Source of the DNA: Onchocerca volvulus
Taxonomy: Eukaryota > Nematoda > Chromadorea > Rhabditida > Onchocercidae
Direction of reading: 5' to 3'
Length of the DNA: 64,000 nt
Assembly: GCA_000499405.2 (NCBI GenBank)
Contig: HG738138.1
Span: forward strand, 8,554,888 to 8,618,887
Below the pieces are notes generated by a model, which saw nothing but the letters and a program-made list of their open reading frames with translations, searched no databases and was not told the origin of the DNA. The translations under genes and the position numbers were made by a program. Positions 25,531 through 38,300 of this stretch are shown here, in pieces. Positions within the stretch are counted from its first letter, which is position 1, and each line of letters starts with the position of its first letter.

Positions 25531-26988
25531 GAACTACTTTTTCCCGAGTTCTGCTAACAAGCAACATATTGTCTTTCCACGGATGTCACGATGAGGATTT
25601 TCGTTAGAAAAATACGGCAATACAGCTTAAAATAGTAAATGAAGATAATGCAAGTCTCGGAATTGTCTAACAGTCGAAGACGAAATTCCTTTTTCTCTTT
25701 CAATCATTTAATACAAAAAAATCTAAAACTAAGTTTCACGAAAGGAAAAGTGCTTGATACTTTTCAGTAGTTTTGATTTAGAAATTATTGGAAGCAGATG
25801 AAAAAGGAGTGAAGAATGCTTTGTATTTCTTAGTGGCCATATGAGTCTAATCAACGATAATACATTGTTTGTCCTACTGAAAAATGATGATTCTATATCG
25901 AGAATGCTAAACGTATCAGAAAGAGTACCATTCAGTCAATACGGAACATCGATGATTTTGACGCATATTTTCATTGCAAGGAAAATTGTACAACCAACAG
26001 GTTCAAAAAAACAGCAGTCAGTACAAGATTTTTCAAAGGTTTTCTAGGGAGGAGAAGAGGAAGTAAAAGTGGAAGAGGAGAGAGGGGAGGGGAAATTTTA
26101 ACAAAAAAAAGAAAAAAGCAAATTTAAAAGTTTATTTTTATGAGCTCAAAATAAAAGGTATATTACCAAATGCAGTCAGAGATACTTACGCTTCAATAAA
26201 AGTATGGACCAAAGAAAGAAATATGTACAGCATTGTACGCAATACAATTACTGACTACAAATGCCTAAATTGATGAACACGCCATGGACCGTTATAAAGT
26301 TGCAGCTCAGCTAATGGAGTTTTCAAATGACATTCAAAGATCGCCTTATACATATGAATGTTTTGCAGCTCGCATTGTTCAAATGGAAATTATTTGTAGC
26401 AGCAAATTTTTTTGCTTGTAAGTGAATGAATTATAAATAATTTTATTATAAAATCTGTAAAGATTTGGGAACTCTGGAGGAGATGATTATTGCATCGTTT
26501 GATGCATCTCATTTTTGCCAACTGGTCAACTTCACAGATGAGCTCTATTCGTTTCAGGTTAGAGATTTGCAACTTCTTTTGGTACATTGCTCAAATTTTC
26601 AGCAGAAATGTTTTGAGATTGTGGAGAAGGCATGTACGTGTAAATAGATGATAAAACAGTATGAATATTCAAGACTGTTCATCTAGGTTAAGATATGAGT
26701 GGGAAATAAAATTTCACGCTTCCTACTAAATTATGTGCTCATCTTCTACGTAAATCATTCAGAACGCTGCAAATCGTTGTAACTATAAAAAAGATAAGCG
26801 AAAATAAAGACATCTGTAAGACTGAAAGTTCTCATTCTCAAACAACAACGGGAAATGATGGAACAGAGACATTATTATCATTTGACGTCTAGAGGGGTAG
26901 ATCCTAATGAATGCATTCTCCTACACGTCATGTTTGGAAGGGAAACGGGAAGTGCGGGAAGGGAAGCAGAACGAGCTGACATCATCAC

Positions 26989-27062
26989 CTAGAAATTAAT
27001 ATTCGACTTGGGTGTCGCCGTCTCAAAGAACTTCACAAACGCTTTCACGGCACTGAATTGCA
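26989..27062 (-). CDS. Possible orphan terminal exon (23 codons)
   Basis: On the minus strand a good polypyrimidine acceptor (a T run, then CCTATCCTTAG) is followed by 74 bases that read QFSAVKAFVKFFETATPK (plus five more residues) to a TAG stop. The exon is clearly richer in G+C than its surroundings and has coding-like codon use. I do not recognise the family, and no upstream exon could be joined to it. It may be the 3' end of an unrecognised minus-strand gene whose other exons lie between 27.1 and 35 kb, or chance. Confidence 0.25.
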
Positions 27063-30000
27063 CTAAGGATAGGAAAAAAAAAGAGCATTTGAGGTTTTAT
27101 GGAATTATATTTATTTTTCGAAACTCAAATGACAAGGAATGATTCCGATGGGGATTACAATAAGTTGTCAGATAAATTTTTTTAATCAAGTAAACCTCTC
27201 TGTCCATATCAGTCAATGTTTTGAGCACGAATAATTCGCAAAATGCTAAAACTCTGTATAAGCATCTATCTTATAAACAAACTGGGAATAAAAAACAAGC
27301 ATATCTCTTGCACAGTAACTTGTCATTCATTTTTTATAAGCCAAGAGTTCACTATCATGGTACAGGGATATACCAAAAGCAAAACTGAGGAAGAGGAAAC
27401 AGATTTATAGCATGAAAGTTCATAATGGTGAAACCACAGCTGCTGATTACACCAAAATAAAGATCGCTAAATTTAGACAAGGTAAAACCTCCGTTAAGCA
27501 GGATAACATGCATGAATGCGCCATCAAGCAACGTTTATCCATGCATACGAATGGGTAGAAAGATAGCTGAACAAGTGAGTAAATGGACAGTAGATTGAAC
27601 TACAACAATTTATTTGATAAAACTGTAGCATAAAAAGCAGCTGCAGATAGATACACTCATGGATGAATGGATATGGTAGTTGTAAGGAAGAGGGGGAGGT
27701 CTGATGTGGATCAATCTAGGTAGGAGAAAGAAGATGAGATTATTCATGAAAGATATCCAGGTGTTACAGATTTCCACCCTGAAATAGCTTGTTCACGCAG
27801 TCTTTGAAGCTGATCAAATGTCAGTTAGGAAAAAGAGCTATTTTGGAGGTACTGAACAAAGATACGACATCCTGATTGGTTGCCTTTGATCATGACTCAT
27901 AGACTGAGTACCACACATCAGCAATTCATGTTCTCGAAAAAGGAAAAGGGAGCAGTCAGCATCGTCATTTCTTTTAATTTACAACAACAACAACAAAGAG
28001 ACAATGACAGGAGAGGAACGAGTGTTGCAGATGTCGCGGGTGTCGCAAGAGTATCGCCGACGGGACCGATGGGTGACCGCACGGCAAGAAATAGCAAGAA
28101 TAACAGCCCCCTCGTCGTACCATACCGTCTACTGCTCAGATCTGCCCAAAACCACCGGACTGATTGAAACCCGCCCGCTGACAGACGTACTGGATGTCTA
28201 TCTGTCTCCCATCCTGTCGTCTTTCTGGATCTATCTGTGCGGAGGCGTCTCTGCAATGCCTTGGCTCCCTGCCTGCCCTGCTCACACACATCATTTATTT
28301 GCCTCTCATGCCATTTGCACGTGACTAGTGTTGGCGATGAGCCAGCAAAAAGTGGGCGAACCTAGGGACAGACGGGTAGGGTGGAAGCTCCGCCCACACA
28401 CATGTAACGAGCGATTACAACGGTGCTGGTGTTGTGATGGACCAGTGCGGGGGCGAGACGTTAAGTTGCAATAGACTAGTGCGGGGGCGAGACGTTAAGA
28501 TCCTTGCAGAGTTCCCCACGAATGACGTGACCCCTAGAATACGTCGCATGACCTCATCGTGCTTTTTAGATTGGTGCATTCCTTCACTGTACAAATTGCT
28601 CAATGTGTTGATGAGAGCCAGATGAAGTCATTAAAAAAGGAGTCCAGACATATGTGTGAAACATACGTGTTTACGAACAGCGAACATGCATTCAACATAC
28701 ATATAGGCGTAAGGGCGGAATATGGAAGATATTTAAACCATTAACGGTTTGAATTTAATTCTGTTGGGATCTGTTTGAGTCACTAATGGTTTGATCAGAT
28801 TATATCTATCAAATCTCTAATTAGGAGTTAGGAGGAGCTGGTGTTTATCGTATTAGTAAATCTTTAAATTTTTTTGGTTTTCAAATACTAGTTTTTTTTC
28901 TTTGATTACGATGGTTTTTTAGATTGAAGTTTCTAATTGATTCATCTTTTTATGAGGAAATTTCAAGAATCTTTGTTGTTAAACACTTCTGCGGTATAGA
29001 TTTCTTTACGCAAACCAGAAAACCTTAAATTAATTAGATCCACAACATGAAATGTAATGATGCAAGAAAAAGTAGCCGAAATGCCCGGAAGTAAAACACG
29101 ATAATGTGCTGTTTTAAATGCAGTGGTGATAATAGTTTATTGAATCAGATCTTCTCTATTCCATAAATCGGCTAAAATAAGCACACTCGAAATCTATTGC
29201 ACTTCCGGAACAAGCCTGCATTTGGATATCACAATCATCTATCGGAAAAGAGTGAAAGAAGGTAGATGCATAAAAACACAAAAGAAAGGTCACAACATGA
29301 CATTTTTTTCTTCAATAAAAAATTTTTGACGATCAACAATTTGTTGTGCGAATATTTTTCCACAATAATAACAGCTATTATCTTACAAAATGTTATTTAA
29401 AAAGCTATAAAACTGTGCAAAAGACGGATGATTCAAATAAAAAGGAGGGAGGAAAGAGAGAGAGAGAAGGTTATCTTGCGATTTGTTTTTTGGTCTTGTA
29501 CAAAATAAATTTTGACAAAAGGAAATGAAGGGAAAATTTTAAGTAATAATTTAGATGATAAAAGTTTTAACATCGCTTATAAATGTGTACTTGTACTGTC
29601 AAAGAATGTATGAAGAAATAATGTTTGTTGTGACAAATATTTACTCTTCCATTTAAAAAATCGAGGAGTAAAATGTTTTCTTTCCGTGATGCACTCTTGG
29701 CTTTATGGAAACTCCAAGGATTTCAAAGATTTCAGTTATTTTAGAAAACCCGTAAAAAAAATCTTTCACTGTAATTAAGGGACAATTCACAGGTCAATGA
29801 TTAGCAGATGTACTAGAAACTTCGAACAATTCGAGGAGACACATGAATATCGATTTAGCTGGAATCAGGAAATTAAACTTGCGAACTACCGATGGATGAA
29901 AAAAGATGCCTGATAGCTGGCTGCTAAAAAGACTGGGACGAGTATGCGAGCTGCATTACGGATGTGTTCTGCAATGAACGACCAAACATTTTGCTGTTAA

Positions 30001-30616
30001 TTTCAGATGATGATTCAGATTTCACTCATTTAGTGATGAATCATTACCAGAAGATTATGGCAGTAAAATGGTGCTCGATATGCATATCTTCGGCATTGTT
30101 TGTTTTAAATGTTTTTTAGCGGTTATAAACTTCCTCAAAAATTTTCAGGATTCTGAATTAGCTCAACGATTTTGAGGATTGACTCATTTAGAATTAACTG
30201 AAACTGAAAGTTTTCAAAAGCTCGCTCACTATAGCTTTGATAAATTTGTATCACAAATAAGCTAAGGAAGCTCTAATAACTTTCATAATTGAATGATTTG
30301 AAGCAAATTATTCTATTTGAGAGCACAGCAAAGATATATAAAATATGAGTACAAAAAGCATTCATTAGCAGTAATTAGCTGAAAGTAATAAATGATAGTT
30401 TATATAAATTGCACTATTCCATCCAAGATAAAACAAAAAAGTGTTTTTGTCAATTATTTAATGTCTTTATCAACTAAGCCAATACATTTCAGTTTATATT
30501 GTTGTTCTACCTATTCCAACTTCAACAAATAAGAATTCAATTTCATTTCGTCTTATTCTATGTATTTTGGAATCGCGTAATATCACGAATTTGGAAAGTT
30601 TGGATTGAAAACATTA
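27063..30616. other. Region without a confident gene; GC-rich island at 28.0-28.5 kb
   Basis: Mostly AT-rich. From about 27990 to 28520 the G+C content rises sharply. Several overlapping frames stay open there on both strands, the longest with an ATG being 28004-28324 (+, 106 codons) and 27918-28289 (-, 123 codons). Neither shows a domain or a splice pattern I can support. The island could be a promoter, for example of FNIP, whose first exon is missing, or an orphan gene. Confidence 0.35.
28441..28499. repeat. Direct repeat, 25-bp units
   Basis: ACCAGTGCGG and ACTAGTGCGG, each followed by GGGCGAGACGTTAAG, occur at 28441-28465 and 28475-28499. They differ at one base and start 34 bp apart. 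They sit in the GC-rich island and resemble a duplicated regulatory site; no factor is proposed. Confidence 0.85.
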
Positions 30617-31760
30617 TATATATAAATAAAAATGTAAATGCTTCTTGTAACTGATAACAAAACTTCGTAACCTTGATTCAAGTAGGTCTTCTTTGTTATG
30701 CTGACACGTGTCACTATTTGACAACTAAAAGTAAGGGAGCAGACTGAATTTTTTGACTTTGCCCTGCACCACGCTCTCATAAACGGGCTGAATTTTTTGA
30801 CCCCGTTCCGCACCGCGCGTTTATAAGCGTAAAGAATTTATTCATTACGCCTACTTTCTGTCATTGATCGCGGCTACTTTCTGCAACGTTTCAAGTTCTT
30901 CGCCGATTGATTTGAATTTTTCATATAACGTTGCATTCGAATAGGCGCGTGTTTTTAAATAGATAAGTGGTGTAATTTGAGCTTTTTCGTTTGTTTTTTG
31001 CTTTGTGAGGAATATAGTTCGTTTATTTTTTGATTTGTGGAGAATGTAGTTGCGTTGCAGAAATGTCGAGGTCATGATAGTGTATAATGAAATATTTCCT
31101 TCAAGCAATTTATGGATTATCTCTTCTAATATTAGGCTAATATTCTAATGTTAAGTCGTGTCTTAGATTGCCTCTTTGTTAAATGTTCAATGTTCATTTT
31201 GACACAACGTTTCAAGTTTTTACCCATTGATTTGAAATTTTGGTATAACGTTACATTCAAATGGGTATGTTGTTTTTGTATAGATATACCTACTTTTTTT
31301 TTTTACCTTCCCACTTGTGACAAATAAAAGTAAATGAGCGGGCTGAATCTATTAACCACGTTTACTTTCTACAAAGTGGACGTGGTCTTCAGTATGCAAC
31401 GCTCAGTAGGCTCGGTAAAGTATGCACGAATTCCAATGCAATATTCTGTCAAAACTTCAAAGCAATAGATAAAACGTTTCGGAGATTTAAGATTTTGAAC
31501 AAAAGAACATTTACGACTATTAGTATCTTTTAATATCATATATAATTTTTGCAGTCGAAACAGTTCAACAGTTCTGTTGAGCAGTTTCGAATTCAACTTC
31601 AATCAAGATTTCAAAGCAATAGATAGAAACTTTCCGACATCAAAGATTTTGAATTGGTATAGATAAGGCGAGTGTTTAAGAACTTTCGGAGATTTAAGAT
31701 TTTGAATAAACGTTTACACTTTTATTTATATGGACTAGATGGATCGACCACGCTCGACGT
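30617..31760. repeat. Cluster of decayed dispersed-repeat copies
   Basis: At least five fragments related to the 25.3-25.5 kb copies. On the minus strand, 30970-30617 contains NATLYEKFKSIGEELETL, a duplicated block encoding SKNSARL / SKNSVCS, and the terminal ACATTTTTATTTATATA. Also on the minus strand, 31371-31200 contains VTLYQNFKSMGKNLK preceded by GTAGGTATATCTATAC. Plus-strand fragments lie at 31430-31530, 31600-31665 and 31676-31760, each with GATTTAAGATTTTGAA or a close variant. Stops and small indels break every copy. I cannot assign the element to a named class. Confidence 0.7.
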
Positions 31761-34700
31761 GTTTGTAATAATAATGACACTTCTCACAAGGAGCCAGTGC
31801 CGTTCAGAGCACGCTTCATTTTTCCCTGTTACTGACAAAAAAAAAGTACGAAGAGAAAAGTCAATAATTCAGGTCTGAAGTTGCAAAACTTTTGATCCGA
31901 TGATCTAGAAGCTCAACATCCGGAAGTAGAAGAAACTCTTATTCCCCAAGATCTGAAACCTAAAAGCTGAAAATTATTTTGCAGAGGATGTATTTCTACT
32001 GCATTTAAACCATCAGTTCATAGGATTCTTTAAAAATATTTATTGCAATCCTGTGAAGATCGAGTGATGCCAAACTAATAGACAAACTGATAGAAAAACA
32101 AGAGGACGGCAGCAACATACGTTTAATTTGATAAGTTCAAATGAATGCATTTAAACTCTTCATTCTTACAACTCAACAAACTTTCCCCTTTAAATTACAT
32201 TTTTTTTTTAAATGTCTAATTTAAGTTCACAAAGTGTCACTCGACTCAAGCATTCTTTTCCTTACAGACTGAACGAATAAAATACATATTAAATGTATTC
32301 TAAGAATGGTACAAAGAATGCAGAAAAAGCAGAACGAGAATGAAAATACATTTAGGTATGCCCGTTCTAATCATATATTTATTTATTTTAGTCACAGTGC
32401 AAAATGATCCCGCCTAAAAAAAAGTTTTTTAGAGAGACTGCCAAGAAAAAAAAGTCGTATGGTAAGATTCAAGATGATGCTTCATTCCACTGTCCTAAAC
32501 TTACTGAATTGGTAACAGGCGAATTACTTCAAATTCCTAAACAAAATATAATATTCTTAGGAAGATTACAATATTTTTTAATGTTATAATCTTGAATTTT
32601 TATTCGATAAACACGAATGTGAATGGAAGATTTCTTTGACGAAAAATTTATCAGCAGTTACAGCGAAACAAGTAGCCACAAAAGCTTTATTCTACAAATG
32701 AAGTTTATTTATTATTTTATTGAAAATCTGTAAGTTCAAAAACCAAAAAATTATGACAATCCAAAGTTGCCATATTTTAATATATATTTATACATCTCTT
32801 AGCAAGCATTCTTTCTGATTTACAGAGACCAGAATCTTTTTTCATTAAATTTACAGAAAATTATGGCACTTTAGAATAAACATAGATTGAAATGCAAAGA
32901 AAAAACATCCACATCCAAGTAATTTGGGCCTGCCATTTTGGCACTCACTTGAGTTTTTACGTTTGGGACTTCCTATCACTTGGAATAGCTTTACAACTAC
33001 TCATATGGCAATATAATAAGCCTCAGAGATGAAGTGTATAATAAAGATTCCCTGACTTTCAGCGCGAAATTTCAAACTTAACTTATGGATCTAGAGGGGT
33101 TGGTTGTATTTGAAATGGAGAAAATAGAGGAGCAAAAAAAGAAAGAAAAGGAGTGTAAAGACTGTTTCCGATCTACTTGTTTATATTTCGAATTTTAAAT
33201 TTAGTTTCAGAAAATTTCTTAGTGCAAGACCAGTACACGATGGATTTAATTTATAAATGTCTTTGAAACATGATGAAATTCAATAAAAGGATCAATTTTG
33301 CGGAGTTTACAGTCTAAACTGGCCTTGGTTACATTAATCGATGACCAGAATTAGTTGGAAATTCATTATGTATTCAATTTAAAGGAATTGATATGTGTAG
33401 TTGCAATCATACAATTGTGTTTAATAAATTCATCAGTTCCACAAACTCCTAGAGCCAAAAGTAAATTTAAATAATGGTTTTTTCTATGATTCGCCTGAAA
33501 AATAATTTTATGAATGCTCTGACGAATCTCTACGTTTATAACTAATACTACAATCTCCACGAAGTCCGGTAAAGATGTGCAAGCAACCACAAAAAATTTT
33601 TACAAAGTGTCGTAAAAAATACAAAGACAAGGGAAAAAAGAAAAAAAAATGTGAATATAAAAAGCATTTATAGCTCCTCAGGTGAGAAAGAAAAAATTTA
33701 AATGTAAGAGCAATAGCCACCTTATCGTTTTTTAACTGGATGGAATTTTGTAAAAATTAATCAAACAATAAAATAAAAAATTAAAGATGAGGAATGAGTT
33801 TAAATTTTCCAAAGTTTAAAGATTCTGTTAGCTATAAATAAGCAGATTTCAATCCAAATATGAATCAATTACTATGTTAGTCGAATGAAAATTTTTTCAA
33901 CGTTCGTCGAAAGGTTCACAGGATCATGATTAAATTCTGATGACAGCACAAGCTCATTTAATCGCTGAGCTGGATTTTCCACGAATCAGTTTTTGAATTT
34001 CTAGTATCTTTTCATTTCATCTGAACATGTTTCAGATGAAATGAATTCTGAATTACTTTAATTTAATCTCGTACTCTACCTCGCTCTTGTCAACTTTAAA
34101 AGCCCTAAGTGAATTGTTCATAAAATTTTGCTAATTAAACAAACCTAAGCTGCTTATCATTAGGATATTCCACACATTCATTTGAAAATGCTCGTTCTTT
34201 TATCTAGATCAAAATATTCGAAAATAAAGTTTTTTAAAAACTCTCCCAAATCAGCAATGTTAGTTTCAGTCTTTAAGCTCTTTTTATTCTTTTTATCATT
34301 AAAATGACCACATCTGCCTTGCCTAGTAGTTACATTCCTGTTGGATCCTCCAAGCCACATAGAGCAGATATCAACAAGCCGAGTCTCTTCTATGATATCC
34401 AAAGTTCCAAATTGAATCGCAAAAATAATGGATGTAGTAATTACTGCTAATAATTCCTTATTGGTTTCTTTATATTGGATCTGTTTTGGTTTTCCTCTTC
34501 GAAATCCTCAATCCACACCTCAACCCACACCGTCACGAGATCCCCAGCATTCCTTATCAAGTGAAAATTGGCCAATACTAGTCTAACAGGTCCATTTTCT
34601 CCCAACGTAACATTGTGTAATAGCTAATGACAATGCATGAAGCATCTGTGCCCCCGAAAAGGTATCATCCTGCATGAACTTGCCTGTACGAACAGCACTA

Positions 34701-35385
34701 ATTTAATAGTTCGCTAGCGATTGTTGAAGTGAGCTGTACCGCACTTTTCAATTGTTCTCATCCTCACATAACGTCCCCAAAATTATGACTCTTTGCTCGA
34801 CTAAATACTGCAACATTTTCTCACATCTGCCGACCACACATACAATGGCAGTAGCTGACTTTTCCCATATAATCCATGAATTGAAGATGTTTAGAACGGA
34901 CTTATATAACTTATTAATTTATAAAGAAAAAATATGAGGAATTAACATCTGAAATAACAAGTATGAGACAACAATAAATTAATGCTTGCTAGATCACCGA
35001 ACAGCAGTAGAAATAATGATGCCAGCCTGCAAATTTGATAATGGCCGCCAAGAATGATATCGATAACTTAAGTAATATGATCCCAATTAAGTTTATGCTT
35101 AAAATTAAGTTTCTTATTAGTAATAGATCATTAAAGGCAAATCTGATGCAAAACAAACATAAGGAAAATAGAAAACAACCAACATTTCGAAAAGTTTGGA
35201 GAATTTATAGAGGTAGCTATCGAACCGGCATAAGATACATATTAGATTTTGAACTGCACGAAATTTTGGAACGATTTTTACAAAGGACATTAGTTTCAGC
35301 TATGCTGGTTGTTTAAAGTTAACAATTAAGTTTTTTTGCACCCATAATCAACAGTTTCACACATAAAATGATAACAAAACAAAGT
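31761..35385. other. AT-rich region without a recognised gene
   Basis: Contains only short open frames. The longest with an ATG (32404-32589 + and 35035-35316 +) show no domain, no splice context and biased AT-rich composition. A somewhat more GC-rich stretch at 34490-34760 has no coding feature I can support. The last few hundred bases should hold the GRP94 3' UTR. Confidence 0.4.
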
Positions 35386-38300
35386 TCAGAGCTCTGAATG
35401 CTCCATTTCATCTTTTATTTCATCTTTTTCCTCGACAGATTTTCCGTCTTCATCTTCCGCAATTTCAGGTTCTTCTTCCACTAATTCATCCAATGATACA
35501 CCCATCGCTCGGCGGAGAATCTGAGAATGCATAAGTAATTTCTAGTAATAATATCCGAAGAATCAGAATGATCACACACTAAGCATTTTTGAAGACCTAA
35601 GTAAATGCACCTGCTCAACTCGTTCAGCAAATCCAACTTGATCATTCAAAGTGAAACCAGACCGCAATGTGGCCGTTTCAAACAGTAGCATAGCTGTGTT
35701 AGCAGCTTTTTCATTACTTTTCTCAGATTGCACACGACGAAGTAATTCCTTGATAACAGGATGACGTGGATTGATTTCGAATGTTTTCTTCTGATTTGCG
35801 TAGAACTCCTTAAAAAGTCAATGAGAATCATGCAAGCTTTTTAGTTATCTAGAGAAATCTGTAATTCAAAACGAAATAACCTGAGTTGGGTCATGAGATT
35901 TCGCATGCGGTTGAGATTTCATGATCCGTTCCATGTTTCCTGACCAACCGTAAGAAGATGCAACCAATGCACATGGTGATTGTACCAAACGTTGCGAAAC
36001 GACTGCCTTTTCAATCTTATTCTAAAAGCATAAAATAATTAACAACACATTTAAATGCAGGAAAAAAATGATGAAAGTTAGAACCAGAAAAACTGCAAAT
36101 TTAAATTAAAAAAACCGTAAATAACAAGAATTTTTCCAGAACAATTGCAAAACTAGTGATAACAGGATCAAAATAAATGTAAAAAAAAAATTTTTGAATG
36201 CATAATAGCTATCACATTCATTCGTGTAAATGATATTAAGTGTTGTTTGACGAATAATGGCACAGTTTAAGATGTCGCATCTCAGCCCACATTTCAGTAT
36301 TGTGTGATACTCTAACGTACTGAAAATTTATCTGAAACTGATAGCGAAGAAATGAATCCAGCTGGCCATTATTTGAATAGGAAGAAGCCGGTACAAGTCA
36401 AAACTCTGTTTTTCGCTCACCTTCAGAGCCACATTTTTGAGCCAATCTGTCAGCGGTTCAAATTCCTTTTCTAGCTGTTCTTGCATTTCTTTACTCTTTT
36501 TACCATCATCAATTTTCAGCCCTTCTTTGGCAGCATTTTGAAATTTCTTTCCGTCAAACTCCGGCAAAGACTGGATGGCATATTCGTCAACAGCTTCCAC
36601 CAAATATAATACCTCATATCCTTTCTTGAGTAAGCGCTCAACAAAAGGTGAAGATTCCACCTGCAAAAAATAAAATCCAAACCTTTCTTTTATTCTTTTC
36701 CAGTGTCTTCGTCAATTTTTTTGCAAAAAGAATATGCTAAAACAGTAACCTCTTCTCGTGAATTTCCAGCAACATAAAAAATCATTTCTTGGTTATCTTT
36801 CATTCGGCTCAAGTATTCAGCTAGCGAAGTCATTTTGTCCTGCAACAATAAAAATATACTTAAAAACAGAAAAATAACCGAGATTTTCAAAAACTAGAAA
36901 ACTTCTGATTTAGAAATTCATATATCGCATTAAAGTATCAAGAAACGCTACTTTTTTATCGGAAGAATAGAAACGCAAGAGCTTTGCAAGACGTATTCTA
37001 TTTGTGGGATCTTCCATGATACCTAACTTGATATTTGTACTGTATTCTTTCCAAAAATCTTCGAAATCATCAGGCTCCATCTTTTTGAGCATATCCAGTA
37101 CTTTCCTGACAAGCTTCTTCTTAATAACCTGAATTCCTCTTCCCATTAGTCTTTAGAACAGAATTTAAGATTAGGGAAGAAAACCGATGATTTTTGGTTG
37201 CTTTTCTTCTTTTTCCACAAAACAGATCGTCTTTTGTTCATGCATTATCTGAAGCAAAAACACTTTAAGAAAAAAAAATACTTTCAGAAGTTTATGTTGT
37301 TGAAGTGTTTCACGGGAAACATTCAACGGCAAGTCATCCGAATCTACTATACCACGGATAAAAGATAAATACTTCGGCATCATATCATGGAAATCATCAG
37401 TGATGAAAACACGACGCACATACAGTTTGATGTTGTCTGTGCCCTGAAATTCAATAAAATGCATTATTTTCCAATAATAAAGTCAGAAGAAATAGAGTTA
37501 AGGATAGGGCTTTAAAATTGTGACCCAAAATTTATCTAACAATGCAGCCATTACATAGAAATAAATCATTGAATTCCATTATCAACAAAAATTCATACCT
37601 TTCCATAATTCTGAAACATGTCGAATGGGCTATGTCGGGGAACGTAAAGAATGGATTTGAAGGTGACCTCACCCTCGGCTGTAAAATGTACATATGCAAG
37701 AGGATTATCATGATCCTGAAATCAATGACAAAGGTCAGCATTGATGAAATGGATCCTGGGAAGAAAGAAGAGCGAGTGATAATACAGGAATTAAGCTGAA
37801 GGAAATCAAATTACGGTCAATCAATAAAAAGAAAAAAATTTCACAAACCTTAAAACTTGTAATGAAACACAAAATTTCAATCATTCGAAAAGCAAACTAC
37901 AACTAACAAGAATGAAATGATGAAAAATTCTAGCAAGAAAAAAGTTGTAGATGTCCATTTCATGAACCTTAGTGATGCTCTTGTAAAATTCTTTGTATTC
38001 CTCCGTTTCAACATCATCATTCTTTCGCATCCATATTGGCTTAACACTGTTGATTTTCTCCCAATCCCATGTCGTCTTCTCAACTTTCTTGGTTTTAGGT
38101 TCCATTTTGTCTTCCTCAACCTTACCATCTGCATCTTCAGTTCTTTCTTCAGCTACTTTTTCTGTTTGTTCTTCAACGGGTTCTTCAACTGTTTCCGTCT
38201 AAAAAAACTAACTAAACAGTGCACAACATTTTTTCTGAATGCTAAAGAAGAAAAAATTAAACAAATTACTTTCGACTGCCACAAGTAGATGTTAAAGTTG

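Larger units (their letters stand above)
23800..26988. other. Non-coding region upstream of known FNIP exons
   Basis: AT-rich. The missing 5' exon(s) of FNIP should lie here on the minus strand; the open stretch at about 24630-24720 is a possible place but shows no FNIP similarity. The dispersed repeat copies at 25257-25530 are annotated separately. No other coding exon was recognised. Confidence 0.4.

Noticed and set aside
28441..28499. Two 25-bp repeats considered as a CRISPR or attachment-site pair
   Set aside because: Only two copies with a 9-bp gap and no associated genes.
29990..30060. Exon-like stretch after TTTCAG encoding an acidic start
   Set aside because: Short, unsupported by neighbouring exons, and no recognisable family.
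32404..32589. Lys-rich 61-codon open frame with CPKL
   Set aside because: A-rich low-complexity start, only one Cys, no recognisable zinc-binding pattern.
35035..35316. 93-codon plus-strand open frame
   Set aside because: AT-driven composition, no domain, no splice context or conservation argument.
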